From an uncultured Bacteroidota bacterium (GTDB lineage: Bacteria > Bacteroidota > Bacteroidia > Bacteroidales > P3): DNA of 64,000 bases. Of this stretch, positions 44,554-53,762 are shown piece by piece (position 1 is the first letter of the stretch; every line of letters starts with the position of its first letter). Both the position numbers and the translations under genes were made by a program. The notes below the pieces were generated by a model that worked only from the letters and a program-made list of their open reading frames with translations, did not search any database and was not told the origin of the DNA. The DNA is taken from positions 1 to 64,000 of the forward strand of contig CACZUZ010000021.1 in the NCBI GenBank assembly GCA_902784465.1, in the 5' to 3' direction.

Positions 44554-44868
44554 TCACATAATGGCATTGAGCTTGTCGACGAGGGTAGCCTTGGCAACAA
44601 GACCTACCGATTTGTCGACAGCAGCACCATTCTTGATGAAAAGGACTGTAGGCACATTGCGGACGCGGAACTCAGAAGCCACACCTGGAGCCTCGTCGAC
44701 ATCGACTTTGCATACGAGGGCCTTGCCGTCATATTCGTTGGCAATCTCCTCCACAATGGGAGCCAGAGCCTTGCAGGGGCCACACCATGTGGCACCAATA
44801 TCAAGCAAAATAGGGAGGTTTGACTGCTTTATCTCAGCAAAATTTTGATCATTAACTTCAACTACCAT
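44554..44868 (-). CDS. trxA: Thioredoxin
   Basis: The 104-aa protein is a classic thioredoxin: DIGATWCGPCKALAPIVEEIA with the WCGPC active site (residues about 29-33), KVDVDEAPGVASEFRVRNVPTVLFIKNG with the cis-Pro. It reduces protein disulfides in the cytoplasm. It is divergent from the ompA-family gene; a -7-like TATATTTG lies about 40 bases upstream of the start. Confidence 0.96.
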   Translation of the reverse strand: MVVEVNDQNFAEIKQSNLPILLDIGATWCGPCKALAPIVEEIANEYDGKALVCKVDVDEAPGVASEFRVRNVPTVLFIKNGAAVDKSVGLVAKATLVDKLNAIM

Positions 44869-45002
44869 AGCTTTTTAGAATTAAAGGATTAAAAAAATTA
44901 TTTCTGCAAATATACAAAAAAATTATTTTTTCACAGCCAAACAACATAAAGTATCAAAAAAAGATTGTATCTTTGCACTTGGTATACTAATTCACAATAA
45001 AA

Positions 45003-46340
45003 ATGAAAAAAATTATTATATCGTTGGTTTTCATATCCTTAATTTGTTTTATGGGAGAAGCCAACGCTCAGAACAAAGGTAAAAACAAAGGCAAAAAAAA
45101 CAACAAACCCACCATTGTTGAGCCTGAATACACGCAGCTTCCTGCCAACAGCAACGACTGCCTCTTCGCCATCGAGCTGAACCCCGATGTGGCTTACGGT
45201 CCCACCACACCACCCAAGGATGCCGGACGCCTCATGGAGATAACACGCGACAAGAACAACCCATTCGCATTCGAATGCGAGCACAACTCCGTATGGTACA
45301 AGTTCACAGCCCCCTACAGCGGCAACCTCGAAATAAGCATCACCCCTAATAGCGAATGGGACGACTACGACTTCATGGTCTATCGCTACACCGATGTCTA
45401 TTTCAGCAACCACCTCATCCAGAACAGAATAAAGCCCCTCGCCGCCAGCATCGCACGCAAAGACACCACCGGCATTGCTGCCGCCACTCCTCGCGACAAG
45501 AAGGGCAACGTCAAAGACAAACCTCGTAGCAAACGCATGACCCAGCCCACCATGGGCATGAGCCATGACGGCAAACGCTATTTCATAGCCGCCAACGAGA
45601 GCGAGGAATTCCTCAAATCCTTGGCCGTCAAGAAAGGTGAAGTCTACTATATAGTCCTCGACAACAAGAACGCCAACGGCATGGGCCACACCATCAAGGT
45701 CTCCATTCAGGTTGAATCGTTCGAGCCCCTGGTTGTCTTCTACGACCCCACACTCAAACGCAACATCGATGTCGATCTCCTCATTCAGGAAAAGAATACC
45801 GGCAACCGCCCCATCGTCAAGAACCCTGCATTCCGCGGTGGCAAAATCAAGTTCGTCCCTGGTTTCAACTATTCACTCTATGCCAAGAAAGACGGCTATT
45901 TCACAATATTCAAGGAGTTCAACTCCAACATTTTCAAGGATGACACCCTGCTGCGTTTCAACCTCAACAAAACCGTAAAGGGTACTGTATTCCCCATTAC
46001 CGACATCTATTTCGACGACGATGCCAAGCTGTTGCCCGAGTCCGACACCTCGCTCCTTAACTACATACAGATGTTTAAAGGGCATCCCGAACTCACCTTC
46101 CAGATTAAAGGCTACGTCCAGTCTTACGCCATCGACATCGAAGCGGAGCAGAAAATCTCCATCGCCCGCGCCCAGAGTGTCAAGGAGTTCTTCGTCGCCC
46201 ACGGTCTTTCTGCCGACAAGATTACTATCGCCGGCATGACCCAAAACGAAATCAAGCGTGCCGCAGCAGCAGCCCTCAACAAGCATCAAGTCTTTAAAGA
46301 CACCAAAGTGGAGCTTATCATCACCGGCATAAACAAATAA
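45003..46340 (+). CDS. OmpA-family outer-membrane protein
   Basis: The 445-aa protein has a signal peptide (MKKIIISLVFISLICFMGEANAQNKG), a Lys-rich stretch, a middle domain of about 250 residues (CLFAIELNPDVAYGPTTPPKDAGRLMEI, SVWYKFTAPYSGNLEISITPNSEWDDYDFMVY, a jelly-roll-like fold) and a C-terminal OmpA-like peptidoglycan-binding domain (ITDIYFDDDAKLLPESDTSLLNYIQMF, ISIARAQSVKEFFVAHGL). It likely tethers the outer membrane to the cell wall. A -7 box TATCTTTG lies at 44969-44976. Its 3' end, bases 46250-46278, is duplicated after the restriction gene (see repeat entries). Confidence 0.9.
   Translation: MKKIIISLVFISLICFMGEANAQNKGKNKGKKNNKPTIVEPEYTQLPANSNDCLFAIELNPDVAYGPTTPPKDAGRLMEITRDKNNPFAFECEHNSVWYKFTAPYSGNLEISITPNSEWDDYDFMVYRYTDVYFSNHLIQNRIKPLAASIARKDTTGIAAATPRDKKGNVKDKPRSKRMTQPTMGMSHDGKRYFIAANESEEFLKSLAVKKGEVYYIVLDNKNANGMGHTIKVSIQVESFEPLVVFYDPTLKRNIDVDLLIQEKNTGNRPIVKNPAFRGGKIKFVPGFNYSLYAKKDGYFTIFKEFNSNIFKDDTLLRFNLNKTVKGTVFPITDIYFDDDAKLLPESDTSLLNYIQMFKGHPELTFQIKGYVQSYAIDIEAEQKISIARAQSVKEFFVAHGLSADKITIAGMTQNEIKRAAAAALNKHQVFKDTKVELIITGINK
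46250..46278 (+). repeat. 29-bp direct repeat, copy 1 (inside ompA-family gene)
   Basis: This stretch near the end of the ompA-family gene (encoding IKRAAAAAL) recurs exactly at 49038-49066, after the restriction-modification pair. The two copies bracket about 2.8 kb. Confidence 0.85.
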
Positions 46341-46478
46341 GTTCCGCAGAATCGGTACTCTATCACTCCCACTTCCAGTATCATCTATGGGGACAGCCCA
46401 TCCTAGTTTTCAAATAATCGCCACTGGACGGTGGTGTTCCTCATTGATTTACCTTTGCCACCAATATGATAATAGTTT

Positions 46479-46508
46479 AACGCCCTACACAATATAATGT
46501 AGGGCGTT
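46479..46508 (+). terminator. Hairpin between ompA-family and methyltransferase genes
   Basis: An 11-bp perfect stem AACGCCCTACA/TGTAGGGCGTT with an 8-base AT-rich loop, followed by TTCC. It probably ends the ompA transcript, though the T-tract is short; it could also act as a regulatory stem for the methyltransferase, whose ATG is 28 bases downstream. Confidence 0.65.
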
Positions 46509-46535
46509 TCCGTTAGTAAAGGGTAATTATTTGTC

Positions 46536-47861
46536 ATGGCAACTAAAAATAAGAAAATAGCACTTATAGATTTCCCCGAGGAGGTGAGCGAGTCGTGCAA
46601 CATGAATGTTAAAGTATATGGCGAGACCTCTTACGAGAACCAGATGGCTGTGCTGAGTCACTACCTGCACAACCACCGCAAGGACCTCGACCATGATGAA
46701 CAGGCCGAGATTGTCGATGCCATCCGCGACTTCCTCTCGCGCAAAGAGTTGAAACAGAAGGTTGACATCAGCGACTGGAGCGACGAACAGGTGCTGTCCG
46801 CCGCCGAAGATCCAGCACAGTACGGCCTCTTCTCTGAGTTCTTCGACATCCCCTTCCCCTCGCCACAGAATCCGAAATTTACTTTCATCGACCTTTTTGC
46901 CGGTGTCGGCGGTATCCGTCTTGGAATGCAGGAGGCTGGCGGCAAATGCATTTACTCTTCCGAGTGGAACTGCCAAGCACAAAGAACATACCTCACCAAT
47001 TATGGTGAAATGCCATTTGGCGACATCACAAAGGAATCAACCAAGAACTATATCCCCGACAATTTCGATGTACTTTGTGCTGGTTTCCCATGCCAGCCGT
47101 TCAGTATTTCGGGCAAACAAAAAGGCTTCGAGGACACACGCGGAACGCTTTTCTTCGACATTTGCAGCATTGTTTCTTTGAAGAAACCAAAGGTCATCTT
47201 CCTCGAAAACGTGAAGCACCTTGTACATCATGATGAAGGCAACACGTTGAAAACCATTTTGACCAAGCTAAAGGATTTAGGGTACAATGTTACGTGGCGT
47301 GTACTGAACGGTTCCGACTTTGGTGTGCCACAAAACAGGGAACGTATTATTATTGTTGGCACACTTGAAGGACAGTTCGATTTCGGCAAGGTCAAAAAGA
47401 AACCACGCACTCATCTGATAGATTATTTGGACAAGGAGGGAAACTTCGAGTATCTTGCCCCCGAAGAATACACCTTGCTTGACAATCCAAAGGAACAACC
47501 AGAATCGGGATTGATATTTGCGGGCTATCGCAACAAGTCCATCCGTAAAGCTGGTGTTAGGCCAGGCACCGAGCATCTGTCGAGAGTACACAAGCAACCT
47601 AACCGCATCTATTCAGTATACGGCATCCATCCAACGCTACCATCGCAGGAGTCTTCGGGTAGATTCTTTGTACTGACCGAAGACCGCCGGGTCAGGAAAC
47701 TCACCATAGACGAATGCTGGCGTATCATGGGATTCCCGGAAAAATACAAGAAAGTTAGCCCCGTTGGCGATCAATACAAACAGTTAGGCAATTCAGTATG
47801 CATCCCCATGATTGAGGCTGTTGCAAATGAAATCAATAACCAATTCTTCTCAAACAGATGA
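46536..47861 (+). CDS. DNA (cytosine-5) methyltransferase of a type II R-M system
   Basis: The 441-aa protein has an N-terminal extension of about 100 residues, then the C5-MTase motifs in order: I FIDLFAGVGGIRLG, IV AGFPCQPFSISGKQKG (catalytic Cys), VI IFLENVKHLV, VIII QNRERIIIVG, and X YKQLGNSVCIPMIEA. It methylates cytosine in the site cut by its partner. The restriction gene starts in the 4-base overlap with its stop codon, so the pair is translationally coupled. The pair is more AT-rich in its second half than the genes around it, which fits horizontal transfer. Confidence 0.93.
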   Translation: MATKNKKIALIDFPEEVSESCNMNVKVYGETSYENQMAVLSHYLHNHRKDLDHDEQAEIVDAIRDFLSRKELKQKVDISDWSDEQVLSAAEDPAQYGLFSEFFDIPFPSPQNPKFTFIDLFAGVGGIRLGMQEAGGKCIYSSEWNCQAQRTYLTNYGEMPFGDITKESTKNYIPDNFDVLCAGFPCQPFSISGKQKGFEDTRGTLFFDICSIVSLKKPKVIFLENVKHLVHHDEGNTLKTILTKLKDLGYNVTWRVLNGSDFGVPQNRERIIIVGTLEGQFDFGKVKKKPRTHLIDYLDKEGNFEYLAPEEYTLLDNPKEQPESGLIFAGYRNKSIRKAGVRPGTEHLSRVHKQPNRIYSVYGIHPTLPSQESSGRFFVLTEDRRVRKLTIDECWRIMGFPEKYKKVSPVGDQYKQLGNSVCIPMIEAVANEINNQFFSNR

Positions 47862-48961
47862 CTCACACAGAGGTATTACAAGGAATATACAATATCGCGA
47901 TTGACGAGGTGACCAAACAAGACTATTCAACCCCTCTTCCCGACGAAACAGCGGAACAGATCCGCTTATTGGTTTCTCGTTCAGAAGCCAGCAAAGGAAT
48001 GATGACTGTGTTGATAACACTGTTTACGCACAAAATATTCAACCCTCAACAAGATATCCGTTACCACCAAGCCCAACAGCCCAGTGGATTTGCAGGCAGA
48101 AGCATTGATTCGGAGCATATCACACCTTTTATGAAATCTGTTAGCTTTCCTGCCATGTCTGAGTCCGGATGGTTGACACGTTCATTGGAGCAACCTCATC
48201 CATACACACTCGATTACCCAGGGAAAATTACACCGCCAGCAGTAAAAGAGGCATTTCTACAACTCATCGACAAGGTGCAATGCCAAGGAACCTCTGCCGA
48301 GGAAGTTTTGAAGTACATAATCAAACTCCTTATCAAACAACGAGACAGTTTAAACATTGAATTGGCAAAGCCTCATAGCCTCTCCATCGCTCAAATCATC
48401 AAACTGCTCGAACGCCATTTCACCTACAAGTATACGACTCATGGAGCCTCTCGTCTGCCGACATTGGCTCTCTATGCTGCCTATCAATACATGGCAGTCA
48501 ACTTTCCTCGATATAAGGACAAAACACTCTGTCCTCTCGAATCGCACAATTCGGCAGACTCGCAGTCGGGAAGAATCGGAGACATTGACGTGAACAATTC
48601 TAATGGCAGTGCATTTGAGGGCGTGGAAATCAAGCATGAAATTCAAATCACGGCACAGATGGTCGCAGATGCATACGAGAAATTCAAGGCTAACAGTACC
48701 GACCGCTACTATCTTCTCACCACTGCCAACATGGATTCTGCCGACTGGGAGGCAATCGAAACCGAGGTGGCTCGTATCAGACAGATACATGGCTGCCAGG
48801 TCATTGTCAACGGCGTTTATTCCACGCTGAAATACTATCTGCGTTTGATGGACGACCCCGCCGAATTCATCGACAAATACGTTGAATTGCTCAAACACGA
48901 CGAAACGGTCAAATTCCAGCACAAGACCGTGTGGAACGATTTGGTGAGTAAAGGGGTTTGA
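47858..48961 (+). CDS. Type II restriction endonuclease, possibly SacI-like
   Basis: The 367-aa protein lies directly behind the cytosine methyltransferase with a 4-base overlap. It has a plausible PD-(D/E)XK centre, GDIDVNNSNGSAFEGVEIKHEI (residues about 235-256), with Asp followed by Glu-x-Lys. The upstream half (LVSRSEASKGMMTVLITLFTHKI, then DIRYHQAQQPSGFAGRSIDSEHITPFM) looks like the Bacteroidetes family I recall as SacI-type restriction enzymes; that recollection is uncertain. The recognition site cannot be predicted by reading. Confidence 0.75.
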   Translation: MTHTEVLQGIYNIAIDEVTKQDYSTPLPDETAEQIRLLVSRSEASKGMMTVLITLFTHKIFNPQQDIRYHQAQQPSGFAGRSIDSEHITPFMKSVSFPAMSESGWLTRSLEQPHPYTLDYPGKITPPAVKEAFLQLIDKVQCQGTSAEEVLKYIIKLLIKQRDSLNIELAKPHSLSIAQIIKLLERHFTYKYTTHGASRLPTLALYAAYQYMAVNFPRYKDKTLCPLESHNSADSQSGRIGDIDVNNSNGSAFEGVEIKHEIQITAQMVADAYEKFKANSTDRYYLLTTANMDSADWEAIETEVARIRQIHGCQVIVNGVYSTLKYYLRLMDDPAEFIDKYVELLKHDETVKFQHKTVWNDLVSKGV

Positions 48962-49037
48962 AAGAATGTACATGAAAGAATTCACTGCTTCTTCACCACC
49001 GGAAAACCGATATGTCTGCCATGGGTGTCGGGTTACG

Positions 49038-49066
49038 AATCAAGCGTGCCGCAGCAGCAGCCCTCA
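49038..49066 (+). repeat. 29-bp direct repeat, copy 2 (after restriction gene)
   Basis: An exact copy of bases 46250-46278 of the ompA-family gene, with no coding context here. With copy 1 it brackets the R-M pair. This resembles the target duplications described for R-M genes that insert with duplication of adjacent sequence. Confidence 0.85.
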
Positions 49067-49105
49067 CTAAGGTGACCCCCCAAACCCTTCATAAGGGTGA
49101 TATAT

Positions 49106-49142
49106 AAAAAGGAAATCCGCACATTGGACGGATTTCCTTTTA
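49106..49142 (-). terminator. Bidirectional terminator beyond pckA
   Basis: The stem AAAAGGAAATCCG/CGGATTTCCTTTT with a loop of about 9 bases lies 47 bases beyond the pckA stop and has A and T runs on both sides. Confidence 0.85.
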
Positions 49143-49188
49143 TTACCTTCGCCGAATGCGAAGGGTTCCTTGGTGGATTCCTTGGATA

Positions 49189-50811
49189 TTACAGTTGCGG
49201 ACCTGCGGGGACGAGGGCCTTGCCGGCTTCGTTGTAGGTGAACTTCTCGAAATTCTTGATGAAACGAGTAGAGAGGTCCTTGGCTTTCTCCTCCCACTGG
49301 GCGGCATCGGCATAGGTGTCGCGGGGGTCGAGAATCTTCGGGTCGACACCGGGCAGTGCGGTGGGTACCTCGAAGTTGAAATATGGAATCTTCTTGGTCT
49401 CGGCTTTGAGGATGGAGCCGTCAAGGATGGCATCGATGATGCCGCGGGTATCCTTGATGCTGATACGCTTGCCTGTGCCGTTCCAGCCCGTGTTGACCAG
49501 ATAGGCCTTGGCACCGCTCTTCTCCATGCGTTTCACCAGCTCCTCGGCATACTTGGTGGGATGCAGTTCGAGGAATGCCTGGCCGAAGCATGCACTGAAG
49601 GTAGGTGTGGGTTCGGTGATGCCACGCTCAGTACCAGCCAACTTGGCGGTGAAGCCACTGAGAAAGTAGTACTTGCACTGGTCGGGAGTGAGGATAGAGA
49701 CAGGGGGCAGCACGCCGAAAGCGTCGGCACTGAGGAAAATGACATTCTCGGCGGCGGGGCCGGCACTCTTGCCGTGAATGGGCAGAACAATCTTCTCTAT
49801 ATGGTCGATGGGATAGCTCAGACGTGTATTCTCAGTGACGCTCTTGTCCTTGAAGTCAATCTTGCCGTTGGCATCGACGGTGACGTTCTCGAGGAGTGCG
49901 TTACGCTTGATGGCATTGTAGATGTCGGGTTCGCTCTCCTTGTCGAGGTTGATGACCTTGGCATAGCAGCCGCCTTCAAAGTTGAAGACACCCTCGTCAT
50001 CCCAGCCATGCTCGTCGTCGCCGATAAGCAGACGTTTGGGGTCGGTGCTGAGGGTTGTCTTGCCGGTGCCGGAGAGACCGAAGAAGATGGCAGTATGCTC
50101 ACCCTTCATGTCGGTATTGGCGGAGCAGTGCATGGCAGCAATACCCTGCAGGGGCAGGTAGTAGTTCATCATGCTGAACATACCCTTCTTCATCTCGCCA
50201 CCATACCAAGTGTTGAGGATGACCTGCTCACGGCTGCTGACATTGAAGGCCACGCAGGTGTCGCTGTTGAGTCCAAGCTCCTTGTAGTCGTCGACCTTAG
50301 CCTTGCTGGCGGCATAGACAGTGAAGCTGGGGGTGAAGTTCTTCAGTTCCTCTGCGGTGGGCTTGATGAACATGTTGGTCACGAAGTGAGCCTGCCATGC
50401 CACCTCCATGATGAAGCGGACAGCTATGCGAGTGTCCTTGTTGGCGCCACAGAAAGCGTCGACGACAAAGAGGTTCTTGCCGCAGAGCTGCTTCTTGGCG
50501 AGATCCTTGACATGAGCCCATACCTCTTCGCTCATAGGATGGTTGTCGTTCTTATACTCGGGGGTGGTCCACCAAACGGTATTCTTCGACTTCTCGTCCA
50601 TGACGATATATTTGTCCTTGGGCGAACGGCCCGTGTAGATACCGGTCATGACATTGATGGTATCAAGCTCTGTGAGCTGTCCCTTGTCGTAGCCGGTGAG
50701 GGCGGGATCCATCTCATACTTGAACAAATCCTCGTATGAGGGGTTGTAGCGGAGCTCCTGAACGCCAGTGATGCCCAACGCTTCAAGGTCTTTTATGATT
50801 TTATCGTTCAT
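49189..50811 (-). CDS. pckA: Phosphoenolpyruvate carboxykinase (ATP)
   Basis: The 540-aa protein has the kinase P-loop [16 protein letters not shown] (residues about 250-265), the preceding [18 protein letters not shown], and [22 protein letters not shown] with the metal-binding Asp pair. It interconverts oxaloacetate and PEP. In Bacteroidetes this mostly runs in the PEP-to-oxaloacetate (fumarate/succinate fermentation) direction. Its neighbour upstream is ppdK, so the two enzymes of the PEP/pyruvate/oxaloacetate node are grouped. Start: the ATG 3 residues before KIIKDLEAL. Confidence 0.97.
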   Translation of the reverse strand: MNDKIIKDLEALGITGVQELRYNPSYEDLFKYEMDPALTGYDKGQLTELDTINVMTGIYTGRSPKDKYIVMDEKSKNTVWWTTPEYKNDNHPMSEEVWAHVKDLAKKQLCGKNLFVVDAFCGANKDTRIAVRFIMEVAWQAHFVTNMFIKPTAEELKNFTPSFTVYAASKAKVDDYKELGLNSDTCVAFNVSSREQVILNTWYGGEMKKGMFSMMNYYLPLQGIAAMHCSANTDMKGEHTAIFFGLSGTGKTTLSTDPKRLLIGDDEHGWDDEGVFNFEGGCYAKVINLDKESEPDIYNAIKRNALLENVTVDANGKIDFKDKSVTENTRLSYPIDHIEKIVLPIHGKSAGPAAENVIFLSADAFGVLPPVSILTPDQCKYYFLSGFTAKLAGTERGITEPTPTFSACFGQAFLELHPTKYAEELVKRMEKSGAKAYLVNTGWNGTGKRISIKDTRGIIDAILDGSILKAETKKIPYFNFEVPTALPGVDPKILDPRDTYADAAQWEEKAKDLSTRFIKNFEKFTYNEAGKALVPAGPQL

Positions 50812-50890
50812 AATAATTTGTTTTAGTTATTGTGTATGCGAAAAGAGGACTGAGAATCGAAAACCGGTTCCCAGTCCTCAAATTCTCAGT

Positions 50891-51994
50891 TTATTTCTCT
50901 CTTGCTTCCTTGATGGCGGCCTGAGCAGCGGCAAGACGTGCCACGGGTACGCGGAACGGGCTGCAGCTCACATAGTTCATACCAGCCTTGTAGAAGAACT
51001 CGGCAGCTGTGGGGTCACCACCATGCTCACCGCAGACGCCACACTTGAGGTTTGTGCGGGTGCTACGGCCACGCTCAATACCGATCTTCACCAGCTCGCC
51101 AACGCATTCACGGTCGAAGGAGTTGAACGGGTCTGCAGGAATAATCTTCTCGTCTACGTATGTCTTCACGATAGCATTGACATCGTCGCGGCTGAAGCCG
51201 AAGGTCATCTGGGTCAAGTCATTGGTACCGAAGCTAAAGAACTCGGCAACCTCGGCAATCTGGTTGGCAACAAGTGCTGCACGCGGAATCTCAATCATGG
51301 TGCCGAACTTGTACTCGAACTTCTGTCCGTATTTCTTCTCGACCTCTTCCTTCACCTCATTGGCGATGGCTTTCTGGTGCTTGAGCTCGGCAGCATTGAT
51401 GGTCAGAGGTACCATAATCTCGAGCATGGGATGGTAGCCTTCCTTCATCAACTCACAAGTGGCACTGAAAAGGGCGCGGAACTGGACGCGAGTAATCTCA
51501 GGATAGATGATACCGAGACGGACGCCGCGGAGACCCATCATCGGGTTGACCTCATGGAGACCGTCGACGCGCTTCTTGACATCCTCATAGCTGATGCCTA
51601 TACGTTTAGCTGCTTCTTTCATCTTCTCTTCACCCTGCGGGGCAAACTCGTGCAGCGGGGGATCCATAAGACGGAAGGTGAGAGGCTTGCCATCCATGAC
51701 TTTGAGTGTGCCCTTGGCACTCTCGCGGATGTAGGGCTCCAACTCGTCGAGAGCTGCGACACGCTCATCGCGTGTGTTGGCAAGAATCATGTTGCGAAGC
51801 TTCTCGAGAGGCTTCTCACTGTTCTCTCCGTAGAACATGTGTTCTATGCGGAACAGACCGATGCCTTCGGCACCAAAGTCGATAGCCTTCTGGGCATCTA
51901 TGGGGTTGTCGGCATTGGTGCGGACACCCATCTTGCGGAACTTGTCGACCAGTTTCATCAGTTCCTTGAACAGGGGGTTCTCGGGTAGACCCAA
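50891..51994 (-). CDS. ppdK: Pyruvate, phosphate dikinase, C-terminal fragment
   Basis: The 367-aa frame (TTG start, MGLPENPLFKELMKL) is the PEP/pyruvate-binding TIM-barrel half of PPDK: VRTNADNPIDAQKAIDFGAEGIGLFRIEHMF, FGTNDLTQMTFGFSRDD and the C-terminal CGVCGEHGGDP with the catalytic Cys. It is out of frame with the ATP-grasp/His-domain half at 51958-53634 and overlaps it by 37 bases. Adding one base at the C5 run near 51973-51977 would fuse the two into a single protein. Loss of a base in the flexible linker may be an assembly error or a true mutation; if real, a two-subunit enzyme is conceivable. Confidence 0.88.
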   Translation of the reverse strand: MGLPENPLFKELMKLVDKFRKMGVRTNADNPIDAQKAIDFGAEGIGLFRIEHMFYGENSEKPLEKLRNMILANTRDERVAALDELEPYIRESAKGTLKVMDGKPLTFRLMDPPLHEFAPQGEEKMKEAAKRIGISYEDVKKRVDGLHEVNPMMGLRGVRLGIIYPEITRVQFRALFSATCELMKEGYHPMLEIMVPLTINAAELKHQKAIANEVKEEVEKKYGQKFEYKFGTMIEIPRAALVANQIAEVAEFFSFGTNDLTQMTFGFSRDDVNAIVKTYVDEKIIPADPFNSFDRECVGELVKIGIERGRSTRTNLKCGVCGEHGGDPTAAEFFYKAGMNYVSCSPFRVPVARLAAAQAAIKEAREK

Positions 51995-53634
51995 CCTTTC
52001 GAGCCGTTGAGACTCAGCAAGTCGCCTTCATGGAAGACCTTGCCATTGATGGTGACGGTGCCTACTTCCTCTACGTTGACTCTCTTCTTGCCATACTGGT
52101 CGGTGCTGACAGAGGTCTTCTCCATCTCGATCTTGACGGCGTCGCATCCGACGATGCAGCACTTGCCCCAGCCGCGGGCTACAAGAGCAGCATGGGATGT
52201 CATACCACCACGGGCGGTGAGGATACCGTCGGCAGCGCGCATGCCCTCGACGTCCTCGGGGTTGGTCTCCTCGCGGACAAGGATGTTCTTCACGCCGGCA
52301 GCCTGATACTCTTTGGCCTTCTCGCTGGTGAGGGCGATGACACCCACAGCGCCTCCGGGACCTGCGGGGAGACCCTTGGCGATGACCTCGTGCTTCTTCT
52401 CGTCGGAAGCGTCGAGGATGGGGTGCAGAAGCTCGTCAAGCTGGGCAGGGCTTATGCGCATCACCACCTCGCTTTCGTCAATGAGACCTTCCTTGAGCAT
52501 ATCCATTGCCATGGTGAGGGCTGCAACACCGGTACGTTTTCCAACACGGCACTGGAGCATGTAGAGCTTGCCATCCTGGATTGTAAACTCGATGTCGAGC
52601 ATGTCGTGGTAGGCCTTCTCGAGGATGGTGCGAATGTCGCAGAGTTCCTTATATGTGTCGGGCATAAGCTCTTGCATCGAGTGCATGTGCTTGTTCTGCT
52701 CGTTCTTGGTATCGTCGTTAAGTGGGTTGGGAGTACGGATTCCGGCAACGACATCCTCGCCCTGGGCGTTGATGAGCCACTCGCCGTAGAACTGGTTGTC
52801 GCCGGTGGCCGGATTACGGGTGAAGGCAACGCCGGTGGCGCTATTGTCGCCCATGTTTCCGAAGACCATAGCCTGCACGTTGACGGCGGTACCCCAATCG
52901 TCGGGAATGCCCTCGATGCGGCGGTAGCTGATGGCCTTTTTGCCGTTCCAGCTCTTGAAGACAGCCTTGATGCCGCCTTCCATCTGAGCCTTGGCATCGT
53001 CGGGGAACTCGGTGCCGAGAACCTCTTTCACCTTCTTCTTGAATTCCTCGGCGAGGAACTGGAGGTCGTCAGCAGTGAGGTCGGTGTCGCTACCGTAGCC
53101 CTTCTTGGCTTTGTACTCGTCGAGCATGTCGTCGAGCTGCTTGCGGATACCCTTGCCGTCGGCAGGTTCAATGCCCTCAGATTTTTCCATGACAACGTCG
53201 GCGTACATCATGATGAGGCGGCGATAGGAGTCGTATACGAAACGCGGGTTGCCGGTCTTCTTCAGCATACCGGGGATGGTCTTGCTACTGAGGCCGATAT
53301 TGAGGACGGTGTCCATCATGCCCGGCATCGAGCTGCGTGCGCCTGAACGGCATGAGACCAACAGGGGATTCTCAGCGTCGTCGTAGCGCATGCCCATGAT
53401 TTTCTCAACATTCTTCATTCCATTCCAAACCTCCTCCATGAGGCCAGAAGGCAGCTGGCAGTTGTTGTCATAATATGCGGTGCAGCATTCTGTGGTGATG
53501 GTGAGTCCTGCGGGTACGGGGAGTCCCAACAGACACATCTCGGCGAGGTTAGCGCCTTTTCCTCCAAGCAGATTTTTCATGTCGGCTTTGCCTTCGGCAG
53601 TTTTGCCTCCAAAAGTGTAAACGTATTTTGTCAT
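51958..53634 (-). CDS. ppdK: Pyruvate, phosphate dikinase, N-terminal fragment
   Basis: The 558-aa frame holds the ATP-grasp domain (MKNLLGGKGANLAEMCLLGLPVPAGL, CRSGARSSMPGMMDTVLNIGL) and the phosphohistidine swivelling domain, with the catalytic His in ARGGMTSHAALVARGWGKCCIVG. It ends SLNGSKGWVYPRTPCSRN where the intact protein would continue into the TIM-barrel half at 50891-51994. PPDK is normally about 900 residues and interconverts pyruvate + ATP + Pi and PEP + AMP + PPi. The PPi it makes or uses links it to the membrane PPase encoded at 36149-38575. Confidence 0.9.
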   Translation of the reverse strand: MTKYVYTFGGKTAEGKADMKNLLGGKGANLAEMCLLGLPVPAGLTITTECCTAYYDNNCQLPSGLMEEVWNGMKNVEKIMGMRYDDAENPLLVSCRSGARSSMPGMMDTVLNIGLSSKTIPGMLKKTGNPRFVYDSYRRLIMMYADVVMEKSEGIEPADGKGIRKQLDDMLDEYKAKKGYGSDTDLTADDLQFLAEEFKKKVKEVLGTEFPDDAKAQMEGGIKAVFKSWNGKKAISYRRIEGIPDDWGTAVNVQAMVFGNMGDNSATGVAFTRNPATGDNQFYGEWLINAQGEDVVAGIRTPNPLNDDTKNEQNKHMHSMQELMPDTYKELCDIRTILEKAYHDMLDIEFTIQDGKLYMLQCRVGKRTGVAALTMAMDMLKEGLIDESEVVMRISPAQLDELLHPILDASDEKKHEVIAKGLPAGPGGAVGVIALTSEKAKEYQAAGVKNILVREETNPEDVEGMRAADGILTARGGMTSHAALVARGWGKCCIVGCDAVKIEMEKTSVSTDQYGKKRVNVEEVGTVTINGKVFHEGDLLSLNGSKGWVYPRTPCSRN

Positions 53635-53762
53635 AAAGAACTTGTAATAAATTAAGTTATAATACTTTGAATTAATTTTCCAATAAATCTAGAAACTGCA
53701 AATATACGCATTTTTTGCGAAATAAACAGTTTTTGGGGAAGATTAATTTTTAGTATCCAAAC

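Noticed and set aside
49156..50739. 527-aa open frame on the plus strand
   Set aside because: It is the antisense shadow of pckA, whose minus-strand motifs are unmistakable. The plus-strand product has no recognisable motif.
50768..53346. Long plus-strand frames of 406 and 438 aa
   Set aside because: Antisense shadows of the two ppdK halves; they reflect codon bias on the other strand.
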